From assembly GCA_003993805.1 (NCBI GenBank), contig RSEF01000020.1, positions 4,852,554 to 4,916,553 on the forward strand: DNA of 64,000 nucleotides, written 5' to 3'. The position numbers and the translations under genes were made by a program. Positions 1 to 12,600 of the stretch are shown here, one piece after another. Source of the stretch: Himantopus leucocephalus. Taxonomy: Eukaryota > Chordata > Aves > Charadriiformes > Recurvirostridae. The notes beneath the pieces are model-generated. The model saw nothing but the letters and a program-made list of their open reading frames with translations, did not search any database and had not been told where the DNA came from. Positions within the stretch are counted from its first letter, which is position 1. The number at the start of each line of letters is the position of its first letter.

Positions 1-3000
1 TGCTTTGATAAGAGGAGAAAGAAAAAAAAATAACGCCATAACTATCATTTTCAGGACAAACTGCCTGGCAACAGCTCTAAAAAGAGGAGGGAAAAAAACC
101 AAATAGCTCATTGCCATTGGGGAAAAGAATCTAAACCCACATGTCCTCAAAGCCAGTGAAAGCCCAAAAGCTGGGCAGGACACACGGCTGCAGAGCAGCC
201 CGTAACTCCAGAGGAATAAAGACCTGAATAACACTGTGGTATCCTGGCAGCATGAAGAATAGTAATTTGGGTGTCCTGGCTTTTACAAGGCACTGTCCTG
301 ACTACTGGTTTCCAGGAGAGAAGGTGGCCCTGCCCCAGGTCTCAGTGCATTGCCACCGCCTCGGGTATCACCCTGTGCCCCCCTCGCTGCCGCTCTGTGG
401 AACTCTGTTTGGCGGTGGCTAAGGAGCCCAGGAGGGCTCAGGCACGTCCCGAAGTTGGTGACCTGATTCTGGAGGGACAGGAGGCTGGTGGAGCATTGAA
501 CACCTGCGGGAAAGTCGCTCCTTCTTCAGCTGGGTGCTCTGAAGGCAGCGAGGGGCTGGCCGAGCCCGTGGGCACAGCCGGCGGTGTGGGGCTGGCGTGC
601 AGAAGAACCCCGAAGGCTCTGATGCTCCTCTGAGGCACCGTGCCTCCTCCTCCTCCCTCCATGGTGAAGGAGGTTGGTGTGATCAGAAATGAAGGCGATG
701 CCCACGTCACAGCAGCTATGGCGGTCCCTGCTGAGGGCAGGCAGTGCCAGAACTCACACGGTTCCGGACTGGGCACCAGTGGCTTTGCTTTGTCTTTTTG
801 CATTCACCGGCAGAAGCCAAAAGCATTAGTAACCCACGGCGGGGAGCACAGGGCAATCTTCCTTCTTGGGCAACGTACAGGCCTGCACCAAACGCCGGTG
901 TCTGAGCTTGCATGGCGTGTCTCACCTGGTTACCAAAGAAGGCAAGCAATTCTGCATCAAAACAACACAAACAAACACCATCTTTCCCTGGTGCTTTGCA
1001 GGTGAGCTGCAAGTAAACAGCAATACCCGTGATCAGTTAGACAGTTGTGTTTAATGAGATCTATTTTAGAGATTAACTACGGAGTTTAAAACTCATCATG
1101 CTGCTGCTATTCAGTTGGTCTCAAAATATCATGGAAATGAAAATAATTAGGTTGCAAGTTGCAGAAGCTGTTAGGAAATAGTGGCAGAACAATGAAAGGA
1201 ATATTGAAAAGAAGAATTTCAGTATGAGGCCTACGACAGTAAAAATCATTGGTTAACAGTATGCTAATCAAAGCATCATAAAGAGTCGCAATTTCATATG
1301 GAGAGGTGGCAGGGAAACCATACTTAACTAAATAAGGGCCAGTCAGTGTTAGTAGAAGTCAGAGACAAATCCTGAAGTGACTGAATGAGTAAATCGCAAC
1401 CATTTCCACTGGTACTGCCTGAGCATGTTGCTTTTTTTGTTTTCATGGAAAAAAAAAAAAGGGTTAGATTTGTGCAAAAATTAAAAAATGTCATTTTCCT
1501 TTGCTTTTTTCAGGCTTGAAAATGGACTGTAATAAAGAATGATTTAAAAAAAAAAAAGTCTTGTTCAGGAGAAGCAAAAGAAAAAATGTTGTCCATCCTG
1601 AGTCTGAGCTGTCCATCCAACAGCCTGAGTTGATTAACGAAGTCCACACATTTCACAAGAGAAAAGGGCAGTGTGCCTGGCCCTACGCTCCCTCCTCTCT
1701 CCCTCCCCAGGGAGGTTAGGTCATCGAAGCTCCATTGAAATGTTGTTTTCCAGGGATTCTGCAGGCAGGTTTTGTCCTAAAGGTAAAGTGCACTGATTTC
1801 AAGATACATACAGAAATTCAGAGCGTTTCGCTTCCCCAGCTCCACTGCAAAAGCTGAATGTGACGCTTCCAGGGGCTTCTCGTTGTAACCCTAATGGCAC
1901 TGCCAGGAGACGTGGTGTTATTTTGCAGTTTCGGCTGGAATTACCATCACATCCCCCAGGAAATGCTCAGGTGATTGTTCCAGTATTTTGTTGCTGATCC
2001 TTGGCAGTTCCAGGTAGCAACAAGTGACGCAAGTGAGTCCCCTGGGGACCTAGGACCTGCACGGAGAGGACACTGCCAAGGGCTTCCTCGTCCTGTGGAT
2101 TAACTGAGCGGCTGTGGGGCACCTGCCAGCTTCGCATAACCAGACTGGAAAAGTGCAGGCTTGAGATTTGTTACATCTACCCTCCTGCATGTCTAATTAT
2201 TTGCCCATACATTGCATGGCGCTGCTGAAAAGTCCTGGCAAGCCCACGAGATGTCTGCTCCTCCTCGGCGGCTCAGGCTGGAGACTCACACGGAGCGGGG
2301 TTGTGTAACGTAATAAAAGCGATCCTAGAACAGCGTATGTCCGATACACTTGGATTGGTTTGCAAAACAGGTGTGTTTTTGGCTGGGCAGGGTGGATCTG
2401 GCTGCACCTAGCATGTCGGGTGGCATCAAAGGAGGCACCAGGTTGAAAGTGGGTGAAGGAGACAAAAAGCAGGGTTGGGAGAGAAGCTTGGGTGGAGAAG
2501 CGGGAGAGGTGGCAGATGAGAGGCTGGAGTGTGGGCCGCGGTAGCGTTACGCTGTGCTCTGCAATGCCGCCTGAGGAATTAGCTGGAGAGTGAGCGTGGA
2601 GAAAAAGGCGAGAGTTGTGCCAGAGCGGGAGTGTTTATTAGATGCAGTGAAGAAATGGGCCACCCCTGCCCTGGCTGTGCTCGGGCGCCTGAATCCCCAT
2701 CACTGGGGTCTTCCCTGCACCCAGGGGTGCCCAGACCACCTCAGTGCCCTGCGCCTCCCATCACCCAGACCCCCCCACACCTCCCCAAAAGCTCAATTGC
2801 CAGCTTTCTTCCCCGGGCTCATTTTCCCTGGCAATATTCTTTGGGAAAGGCAGCAGCGCTCACCCCTCTTTGATGTGACAGAGGCAGCCTGAGCGCGGAC
2901 GGGGCACAACCAGGGCTTGTCTGGGTGCAAGGGCTTGGCAGGAGGCAGCGAAGGGATGATTCAAGGACTGGCACTGCTTGCTTCCATCCTGAGAGGAGAA

Positions 3001-3160
3001 GGAGCTCTTCCACACACGGCGTATCCCATCACCCCAACAGACTGACTTGTCCGGACCAGTCGGTGGCTTCTGTACAACAATTAAACTTTGCCGAAATGGT
3101 AAAGCCAGTCTCTATAAATCCAGATCCAAACCGAGTATTTTTTATGACGGAGGCCACAGC
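1..3160. other. Non-coding stretch, no gene recognised
   Basis: Unique-looking sequence. Short open frames at 271-633 (+), 438-803 (-) and 640-1005 (+) overlap on opposite strands in a GC-richer patch, so they reflect low stop-codon density, not a gene. A-runs lie at 1449-1460 and 1546-1557. The second follows an AATAAA hexamer by about 15 bases, and a pyrimidine-rich tract ending in CAG lies just upstream near 1500-1513. This weakly resembles a transcript 3' end or an old retrocopy tail, without a supporting body. Confidence 0.6.
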
Positions 3161-3164
3161 TTAA

Positions 3165-3480
3165 TATAATTAACTGTGACTTACACGCTGGTTACTCTGG
3201 TGTGATGTCAGCTTCTCCACACTGTTTATTTTAATTAAAACAGAAATTGTAGGTCTTGAGTGCTGGTAATTACAGCCCGTGGACTCAATTTGCCAAAGCC
3301 CCTAATTAACCTGCTATGTGTCTACCTGACTTGAGGTGTTAGTTGAAACATGACTGGTGCAGTGGCATTATGTTGTCTGCAGTGATGGAAATACAGTAGG
3401 AAGACATGACAGGCTCTGTGATGGGGGATCCATATTTTAAGCTATTCTGCATGACATTCCTTTCACTTTTATGTAGATTA
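3165..3480. promoter_or_regulatory. Candidate conserved non-coding element
   Basis: AT-rich, low-CpG block with several homeodomain-type cores (TTAATTA, TAATTA, TTAATTAA) and no simple-repeat or transposon structure that I recognise. This composition is common in vertebrate developmental enhancers. Conservation cannot be measured from one sequence, so this is a compositional call only. Confidence 0.22.
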
Positions 3481-5400
3481 CCAGTTTCCTACCTGAGACT
3501 TTGTAAGTGATAGACTGGCTGAGAAAATGGATTTGATGAGAAGTACCCCTTTTTCAGAATAATTGTCTCCTGTATGTGCTCAGCAGGGTCTGGAAATCGG
3601 GTATCTGTGCGGCAGCAGATTGCAGCAGGGCAGGTGGACAGGGCACGCTCCTGTGAGGATGTCTTTGCCTCTGGAGAAAGGCTGGTCATCTTTCACCTTA
3701 ATGCTTACAAATGCTTCTGCCCGGCCTTGGCAGCTCCCTCTGCCTTGAGACACTTTAAAATGCAAGTACTTCTCTCCCAGTTCAGCCACAAACTCACATC
3801 ATTCAAGTCCCTCTTTAATTTCCCATTTTGTGCCAGCTATCCCATTTAATGTATTCATTCCCTCAGTGAAGGCTCTGCATATTCTCTTGTTCCCGTATCT
3901 CCATTGCTCCTCTAGTTTCTCTCTTCTTGACTTGTGTGGACCAGCCAGATGTTTCACCACCACTGCAAGAGGGAGTTTTGCCATTGCCTGCGGTGGCCCA
4001 GATCAGGGCCTGGAGATAGAGACGCTGCCCTGCTTTTTCCATACTCAAAAACCCACAGCTCTCCATAAGCTCGGAGCTGCGCTGACTACAAAGAGCATTA
4101 ATTTAACCTGTAAAATATATGCTTCCAAAACTGAGCTGCGTTGCACAGATCAGCCCCTGCAGAATTTGCAACCTGTGCTTTTTGATGCAAAATATAGACT
4201 AGGTACAAAGTAGGCAGCTATCTGCTTAGATTTGCCATTTCATTGTCTTTTCTTATAAATTTTCCCCCTTGCTCATTTCTGTCTTTTGCATGCAGTGATT
4301 TTGCAGATAAGGTGTACCTGAATGATTATTTAAGTAAACAATGCAAAGAGATGCGCAGGGCCAATATCAAATGCAGTTTCTAACTGGCCCTGCTGTACCC
4401 ATCCGGCTTCAAAAATATTTGCTTTCAGTTGAAAACTCTCCTCTATACTTGAACTTTTAAAGGAAGTCAGTCTGCTGTTTTAGGTACAAGTGTGAGCCAT
4501 GGTATCTCAATTTGCTCGTTAGTCAGGTGACATAAAAAATGCAAGAACTTCATTTATGGGCTATATATTTAAAAAGAGAAAATAGTCTCCATCCAGTTTA
4601 TACTAGAGAGAGAGATGTGAAATCCTTTCCATAAGCTGCTCTTCTTTTCAGTTAGAATTTAATAATATAGCGTATCAAAGTTCCCCTTAACCATATTAAG
4701 CACTTTGTTTCCTACAGATTTCCCCTACATTTTGTGGGGAGAGGGAGTGTGCTCCTTGTAACCCGCCATCATTCAAAGCTCTATTAGTCCATGAGAAGAG
4801 AGCTGAGGGGAGGCGAGGGGGGGTGGAGGGAAAGGTACACTGTGCATGCACGATACATGTTAGCCAGTGTCTCACAACACATTAATCTTCACTCGCAAGG
4901 AGAGACAGGCCAACTCCTCGGGGCTTCACCGCTATAACCCTCTCCTCCTCATTCATGAAGATAAATGCCCTCAGAGTGATCAGCCATCATGTATTCTTTA
5001 TGCACGTGCCAGCTGGCTGTCTTGTAGGTAAGCCAGAGAGAAATCTCTACAGAGAGCAAACAGGCAGGATCGCTAGCCGTGAGCTTCCCACAGGTGCGAC
5101 ATCCACCCGTCTGTCCGTCCATCCCTGCAATTCGGTGTGCTTTTGTGTGATGAGCTGGCAGGTCGTCCATCCTCACCGGCTGGGTGGAGCCGGGCTGGGG
5201 TAGCCCCGTTCCCATGGAGATTGCTACTGCTTCCCCATGTGCCATTAAGGTGTAAATGACAGGGTTTTCCTAAATCCATCCCCCAGGAGCGTCTCACGCA
5301 AGGTTGGTGAGGAAACAGCGAAGAGTAAAATGGGTGTGGAGCTTTCTGGGGCTTGAGGAACAAGCCGTGACAGCGCGTTGCCTGGCATGATATTGTGCTT
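3481..5400. other. Non-coding stretch with a G-rich tract
   Basis: Only short overlapping open frames are present, the longest being 127 codons at 3830-4213 (+), with no recognisable domain. A G-rich tract at 4807-4830 has runs of 4, 7 and 3 guanines separated by short loops, which meets the loose pattern for an intramolecular G-quadruplex on the + strand. Nothing else structured is seen. Confidence 0.55.
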
Positions 5401-5424
5401 GCTTTCTCTCTTCCTCCCTTCTAG

Positions 5425-5607
5425 AGGTCGGACGCTGGTGACCTCACCTCACCCGGAAAAGTGCCACAAGTATCTGCACTGATTCTGGAAGATGCTGAGC
5501 AGGAGTTGCTGTTCCCAGCTGAGGGGCTGTTCAGAGCACACTCACACTGGTTTCCCCATGCCCTCGCCCCCTCTCCTTGTCACCCCCATGGACTCAGTTC
5601 CTTTTGA
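5425..5607 (+). other. Possible spliced terminal exon
   Basis: A long pyrimidine tract (5402-5422) ends in CTAG, a strong-looking 3' splice acceptor. The frame starting directly at 5425 stays open for 60 codons to a TGA at 5605-5607. The first 30 residues are protein-like and include GKVPQVSALILEDAEQELL. The last 20 are His-, Pro- and Ser-rich and look less like conserved protein. There is no recognisable domain, no visible partner exon and no obvious poly(A) signal nearby. A 60-codon open run can arise by chance in GC-rich DNA. It could also be a non-coding RNA exon. Confidence 0.15.
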
Positions 5608-5609
5608 CT

Positions 5610-6635
5610 TTGACATACCCAAACAACGGCCAAAGCAGGGAAGCAAATATTGCAGATGGAGCCCCAGGGCCAGTTGTGAGGCTGGACTACACCAGAGCCT
5701 GCAAGTCTGAGCAAAACCTGATCTGCGCATCCTATCGATGTATTAGAAATGGTTCTAGGTAGTTACAGTGCTGTAGAATCAAGGGAGAGGTAGACAAGGT
5801 AACACTAGGTATTTTTACTATTATTATCACTGACAGTTGCAAGGTTCCCACTAGAATGGGACGCTCGGAGTGTCTTAAGTTGACATAAGCAAATGAACGA
5901 TCCATGGGCTCTCAGCATTATTTTATGTCTTGAAGAAATACCCAGCAAACTAAGCAACACAATTACCAGAATGCTGTTAGATCATTTGCAATAAAAAAGC
6001 CACCAGATTCATTAAACCAGACAGTTCCAGCAGTTCGCAACGCACAGGGTTAAGCGAAGGATTTCTCCTGCAGTGCTGTGGGGCACTGCTTGACAGGATG
6101 GTGTGTTAATCTTCACACAAAATGCATGGACATGCTGGGCAGGTCTTCATGAACCGGATCAATCAGAGAGCAGCATCGGAGCTGGCTGCTTCATTTGGCT
6201 GCCGTTCATATATACGCATGCCAGGGAGAAATAACTTTGTCCTAAGCTGCTGTGTATCAATGCATCAACTTGTAGACATGTGCTAGACAGCTTGAGGAAG
6301 AGAGTGCCATGAATCAGCCATAGGAAAGAGGTTGTGTTTTCTAAATGGGAGCGAACCGCTCCAGGCTCAGATTTGAGCCTCAGGTTCCTGCTGAAGACCA
6401 GAAATATTTCTTTTTCTCATTTATCTGTGAGACCCGCTGTTTTCCCACAGATCTCCCCACCTGCATGTGCAAGTACCTGGGCTGGTACCTCCTCCTGGTT
6501 GGGCAACTTGGGTCAGTAACACCATTGCTCAACCACAGAGCCCCGCTGCACTCTGAGCAGTGCGAGCTCTGGGATCCCTAGGGTCAGGAGGCTCAAACAC
6601 CTCTAGGTTACGGGTCAGGAGTCAACATACCAGTA
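5610..6635. other. Non-coding stretch, nothing recognised
   Basis: No open frame above about 80 codons, no simple-sequence array and no transposon end that I can recognise. Confidence 0.55.
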
Positions 6636-6640
6636 TATTT

Positions 6641-6772
6641 AGGTCGCAAGTTCCTAGCAGCAGGGACCGTTGCTTTGTTCTGTGTTTGGATAGTGTCCTG
6701 CCTGTGGGGCCGTGCCTCAAGGTTAGGGCCCTTCAATGCCACACTCATACAGTGAAATTAAATAATAAAATA
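6641..6772 (+). repeat. Ancient amniote SINE-type repeat, 3' portion
   Basis: The segment follows the layout of an old repeat widespread in reptile and bird genomes: a 'gcaagttcctagcagcaggg' start, a 'tttgttctgtgtttgg' core, a GGGGCC/GGGCCC pair and a tail ending in AATAATAAAA. The match is from memory of the family pattern, probably a MIR-type or related amniote SINE with a LINE-derived tail. It is diverged, so subfamily and exact ends are uncertain. It overlaps the 166-codon open frame at 6560-7060, which argues against that frame being a gene. Confidence 0.5.
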
Positions 6773-6774
6773 GC

Positions 6775-9600
6775 AGCAATAACCATAGTAATTAGCACTT
6801 GCTTTGACTTGTTGCCACAGACCCACCAACCACAAACATTAGTCAGGGTTTATGATCATGTCTTTCAAACTGCAAATGCTTGCAAAACACCTACTGTCTC
6901 TTCACACATGGAGAAGGGGGGAAAAGTCAGAAAAACGATTGCCGACAACAGATCTCATCACCCAGATTCCTCTGGGTTGCCAGTGTTCTCCTCTAGCTGT
7001 GAAAAGTCCCTCCCTGCTCCAGTTCCACCAGGTGCGTGGGTACTCATCTCTGTCAGGTAAGGTCCTACACTGCATCTCCAGTGGGGAAGCAAAGGAGGGA
7101 TGATGCTCAGCTGGATTTCTTCTGTCTGTCATTGAGTATCAGCCACAGCAGGAGTTAAAATAGGGGCATAATAGGATAAATGAAAGGGAGTGATTGAGAA
7201 GATGTGGGCGACGTGACAGACAAGCAAGCTCCTTGCATGTTGATGAGAATGGCATTATCCAGGCGATGGTTGATTTCTTTTTGTGTCTTGTTTAAAGGGG
7301 CAGCATCTTTGAGCAGCCTGGATTTCTTGAAGGATGATACTTATATCGCAGAAAAATCCCATGTCTTCACAGTGAATCAGTTCTACATTCGTTTAACCCA
7401 AAAAGCCCATAAGGCAAATTAAAACAAACAATTTCAAAAGCAATCCAGTATGGGACAGGACACCTTCACATGGGTTGTCAGCCTAACACACAAAGAATGG
7501 GTTTGTGAATAATGGTAACCATTGTGAAACAAGCTGGTATTTCAGTGAGTTTTTAATAAACTAGAGCATCAAAACAATGGAAAGTCTGCCAGCGCTCACG
7601 AATGACATGTGAGAAAGCCTCTTGCAGCCTCTGTGTTCATCTTTCATCAGAGATGCTTGCTAACACTGTCACACGATTCTGCTTTTATAGTATATGCTTT
7701 ATACACATGCATTATCCTCAGACATTTACTGCGGCCCTGCAATTTGGAGAAGTACAGAACACTGAGCTCCATAGAAGGAAAATGCGTAGATGGATTCGAA
7801 AGCAATTCTTGCTGAAGGAGCCTTAAGGCCTAGGTGTGTTTACAACCTTGACAAAGTTACAGAAAGATGAAAGAGAAGGGGCAGGAAAACATATAATTAA
7901 AGCAGCACGATGTTACCGTGCACTTATAAACACAGAATGAATATGGAGTGCTTTTATCGTGAGAGATGCTGCTCTGTTGTCACCAACTTTCCCATACAGA
8001 GGTCATCCAGACACAGAATGGCCAAAACGAGGCATCAAGACTGCTTCTGTGCAAGGCGCAGCTCGAAGAGGAGTCCCATTAAATTCAGCAAGCAGGAAAA
8101 GGTAGTTTGGAGAGAGCAACAATGACGAACAATTTGGTTATGAAACAGAATACTCTGGAGGCAGTTTAAAGAAGGCAGTCCAGGTCAAAGCTGTTGTGAT
8201 GGGAGAGAACTTTTAAATTGCTCAGGATTTAAGGGGACCCAATGTTCCTTCTGATTTAGGAATCGGTTCCAGCTGGAGGTGGGCCAGCTTAGGATCCATG
8301 AGCAGATACAAACGCAAATTGCAGGGGAGGATAGGACCTGGTAGTTAGGAGTAGACTTGTCATGCACTTCATCTATTATCTTGATAGTGACAGCAACCCA
8401 AACCAGATAACTCTGAGGTAGACGGAAGAGGCCGTTCCACAAATATTTAGGGATAGTCCCTTGACTTGAGGGTCTAGATTGAATTGTAGTAACAATCAGT
8501 GAGAGGAAACAACATTAATCAGGGTGATGTTCACAATGTCATAGTATTAGACACAGCTACTGCTATTACCAGTATGACTATTTGCTCTGTAGTATGTTGC
8601 TTCCCAAAGGAGCCCATTACGCATCACAAGCTATGCTATACTCCGCTGGTACTACTGGAAGTCAATTTTCTCACAAGCAAAGAGTAGCAATGTGGCAGCG
8701 CAGTGCCTATGACGGGGGGAAAGGGAAAACGTTGATCCCGGCAGCGGGACAAGCTGCAGCTCTCTCTTTGTGCAGAAAAGACCACACCTCGCACTCCTGC
8801 AGTCAGCCGGTCCCGTCCCCTGCTAGTATCTCGTGAATCTGTGCCAACTTCACGTACGCCCTCCAAACTCGTGATCTGATGGTCATGCACAGACATCTAC
8901 AGTTCTGTTATCCTTCTGCATAGGTTAGAGGAGGTGCTGTGGCCCAGTAAGACGTCCAGCCTCTCGCCAAAGCCTTTACCCAGTGCTCCCCTGCCCTAGC
9001 AGCTGGTGGAAGAGAGATGCTTTTGCCACATTTTAGCTTTCCCTGTGTCAGAGCTTGACCCAAAATGATACTCTGAATGGTTCCCAGCAGTGACAGCAAA
9101 CCACTGAGCCTCATGTGATCTGTAAGTGGAACTCACTCATCTAGTTTTTGGCTTACACCCTCCTGCCACAGCATTTTCACCCCCCACAGTGCCCCTGCCA
9201 TGTGTCTCCATGTCCAGACCGGGCCACTGCCGCAGCACGGGGTCTCAGAGCAGAGCCGTGGGACCGTCCCTGCAGCCACAGCATGGCCATGGCTCGAAGG
9301 AGCAACGTGCTCCAAACCACAGCTGAGCATGAGGAACCCAGCCTCTCCCACGGCCATGTCGAACACCAGCCTTATAACCTGCTGTGGGAGAAACCAGGAC
9401 TTAGGGGTTCAAGCAGCATTATACAGGGGAGCCCCCACAATGAGCTTGAGACATGCTAGGCGTTGTGCAAGCTGTCCAGGCCTTGACAAACTCACTGTTT
9501 ATATGGCTAAAGGAGAAGAGTAGTCTAGTGAATTGTGTATTAAACTGATTCTTTGGTGAGCTGGACCTAGTTCTCTATCATACCACAGATGTTTTGCAAA
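6775..9600. other. Non-coding stretch, nothing recognised
   Basis: Short open frames only, the longest around 100 codons near 9148-9523, on both strands of a GC-richer patch. A consensus-like donor (CAG followed by GTAAGG) occurs near 7058, but no paired acceptor with a convincing open exon is seen. No repeat was identified. Confidence 0.5.
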
Positions 9601-9603
9601 AAC

Positions 9604-9680
9604 CTGTCATTGCCTCAGTTTCCCCTTTCTGAAATTACATCTTTGAGATACTCAGGAGTAAAGAGTTTTCTCACTGCCAT
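9604..9680 (+). repeat. MIR-type SINE fragment, sense strand
   Basis: The order of landmarks matches the 3' half of amniote MIR elements read on + : TGCCTCAGTTTCCCC, then a diverged CTGTAAAAT-like stretch, then CTTTGAGATACTCAGG, which resembles the TTTGAGATCCTCAGA segment of amniote MIR copies. It is diverged and 5'-truncated. Ends are approximate. Confidence 0.45.
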
Positions 9681-9684
9681 TGGG

Positions 9685-12600
9685 AACAATACAGTTTCTA
9701 TGTTCCTCAGTCCCTGACTGGAGTACATACAGGTGATTTCATGGGATCTTTTACTTACCATGGCCAGTGGTATTACAAGGTGCTATTAAAACTAGTGGGG
9801 TGCTCACACAGGGCGAAATGATACCTGAAAGAAAGAAAAAGGTTGGGCGAAGGAGTGGAGGGAAAGCCGAGACCGTAGGGTGGTGATCCATCTCGCTGGA
9901 AGCACAACAAAGGACGACAGCGGGGCCAAGGACCAGAACCTCAGCCTCCCCAGGGCCAAGCCACCCTTCCAGCACAGGTCCAGATCTCTGCCGGGAGGTT
10001 TTGTGTCCATACCAACAATCTCATTCATGCCCTAAATTAAGCAGGAGATTTCCTGTGTCTGCGGAGATACTGACAGCATCTTTTGGCTGGGTGGAGTCCC
10101 AGGTATTCTCTTATCTCAGATGCCATCCAGAAACATCAGGGGTAAGAGTGATACCACTGCTGAGTGGCCCTAGCTGTCATCAGAGATGCTATGACTATTC
10201 CTTGTGTGAGCAGGTTACAGCTAAGGAAAGACGAGGTGTGAGGGCTGTGTTTATTTCACTGTATTTTAATGAAGAAATTGGAGCTGCTGTCAGCATTACC
10301 CGTGGGTGCATCAGCTACAAATCAACACTTAAATAAATGAACTAAATGACGTGATGTCAACTACATATTCACAGCAAACTACTTGGTCAGAACACAGACT
10401 GAGCACTTTGTAACGCTAAGCCTATCCCCAAAATAACCCTTCGGGTAAAAGCCTGAACTAATTAACAAGTAGGCGTCCTGTTCTGAAAGGCAAAGAACTC
10501 AGGGGACACAAATGTTAATATTTAGTATCACCGAAACTAATCAACACTAGAGATGTCTACGAAAATCTAAATCTGGCATTCTTCATCCTCCCCTCACACC
10601 AGCCGGAGCTGCGAATAGCGTGAGAGCTGGCAGTCGCTCCCCTGGGGTACCGGACCCCCGCACACGCTGGCAGCCCAGCCCCGAGGGGATACTGGTGGGG
10701 ACCATCAGTGGGAGCCGCTTGGTCTGTGCCGGCCCCAGCGGTGGAGCAGGGAGAGGGGTGCAGGTGCCGCAGGAGCCTGGAGTCCTCCCGCCTTTGAGAA
10801 GTGAGAGTCGGTGCCATCACAGCCGACTAAGGCACTAACACAGGTGCCTGCGACAAACACGGCAGGCCCTTGGCTCCCATCACCGTTCTCCTGGGATGCT
10901 GGGCTGGGTCAGTCGCTCAAGCAATGCTGAGCTGTCCCTGTTTCTTTACCAGGGGACTGATGCAAGAGGGGCAGTTTGTCCCCAAGCACCAGGAGGGATT
11001 GCTCTGCCGCTTCGGTGCACGGACTGCTGAGGACAGGCTCTGCCATCTGTCTGGGAGGGCCATTTCCCCCGGACCTTTCCCATACCCCCAGTCATGCGTT
11101 GCCTCCTGAACATGCGATGGAGGTGCAGTACTTCTCGCTGCTCTCTTGGCCTCCTAAGCCTCACAGAGAGCCCACCTGTCTCATCAGGCAGCCAGAGCTG
11201 CTGTATATTTATATATGGAGCAGTATGCTGGCTGGACTGGCAACGTTCTGCTGCGTGATAGCAAACTTTGGCTAAAAATAATACTAATTTAGCCTCTTTG
11301 GCCTTCAGTTTAACCACTCAAGTGTTCCATTTTAGGGAGGTGACAGCTGCTTTGGTCTGCTTCAGTGAAAGTGGATAGAAAGTTTGAAGCTTGCTGGAAG
11401 GCAGCTATTTTTCCACTGCAGCCTTCTGGGAAGGTCTTGTGGGTAAGAGAAGCATTAAAACATAGGTGACGCCTCACAGGACTTTAATTAGTAGAGGGAA
11501 ACACCTTGATTGGTATATTCTTTGAGTGTCTCAGTCAGTTAATACCACCTCTAGGTCCCACACTGCTTCTGCACAGTCATCGGTGCAACTCTCCTCCTGG
11601 GTGCTGTTCCAGTCTGTTGGGGTCTAGAAAAAGCTGAGCATGGGTCTGGGCTGGGTGATGAAGGGCTGGAAAATGCAGGAGCCTTCAACTGCATCTGCGT
11701 TTGACAGGGAGCCTGCTGAATCCACACAGTCCTGTTGGATTTTACAGTCTCTGCCCAAGGAAGAAAAGCTCCTTCATGGAGGAGCTCCATGGAGTTTGGG
11801 TGCCGCTCTGCTGGCTGTAATTAAGTGCTACTTGGCTAAATGATCTTGTTCAATTTATGTATGATACTTTCCTGGAAGGCCATTAAATGCATGCTATTTT
11901 CCTAAGATAGAGGCTTTTGAAGCTATTCCAGGCTTTCATATAAAGATGCATTTAGACAGTTGCAATAAATAAGGGGATGAATGCTTTTCTGTGAGTGCCA
12001 TGTGAGGCCATCAGAGGCAGATGGAGAGTTCTCAGCACAGCTGGTTTTGGTTTTGGTTACTGGGTTTGTTCCCCTTACAGGGATTCTGCAGAAATCCAAT
12101 GGCTTTCACTAGAGGCTTGTGCAAAACTGATCTAGTAATACAAACCCTTCGGTGCTGGGCAGTCAGGGGCTTTCCGTGAGTCCGTATGACATGAGAAATG
12201 CTATTTTGAGATGTCCCCTCTTCCTCTTACCCATCTTGTCTTCAGTGTCTTAAGGTATGGAACACTTTTTGTCCAGAGCAGGTCAGAGCCCTTTCTCCCA
12301 CCCAGACACACCTGCTATTCATGCAAACCCGTGCGCAGATGAAGACTGCTCAGGAACCTTGTGGCATGAAGGAGACCTCGAGGCATCCAGGTGGACCAAG
12401 TGTGGCTAGGCTGGTCTATCCACAGATGTCCCCTGTTGAAGTCTTCCTCAGCTCTTGCAGTCCTTTCAGCTTACAGCATGGGCAGGCATCAGTCAGCAAT
12501 GCAGAAGAGCCGTGATCCAAGACAGAGAGCAAATGGATCAAGCTGCTGCAGTTGCTCTTCTGTTGAGTCTTTAACCTCTGAAATTACTAACTAAATTGGC

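Noticed and set aside
6560..7060. 166-codon plus-strand frame
   Set aside because: It crosses an ancient SINE-type repeat at 6641-6772 and shows no domain.
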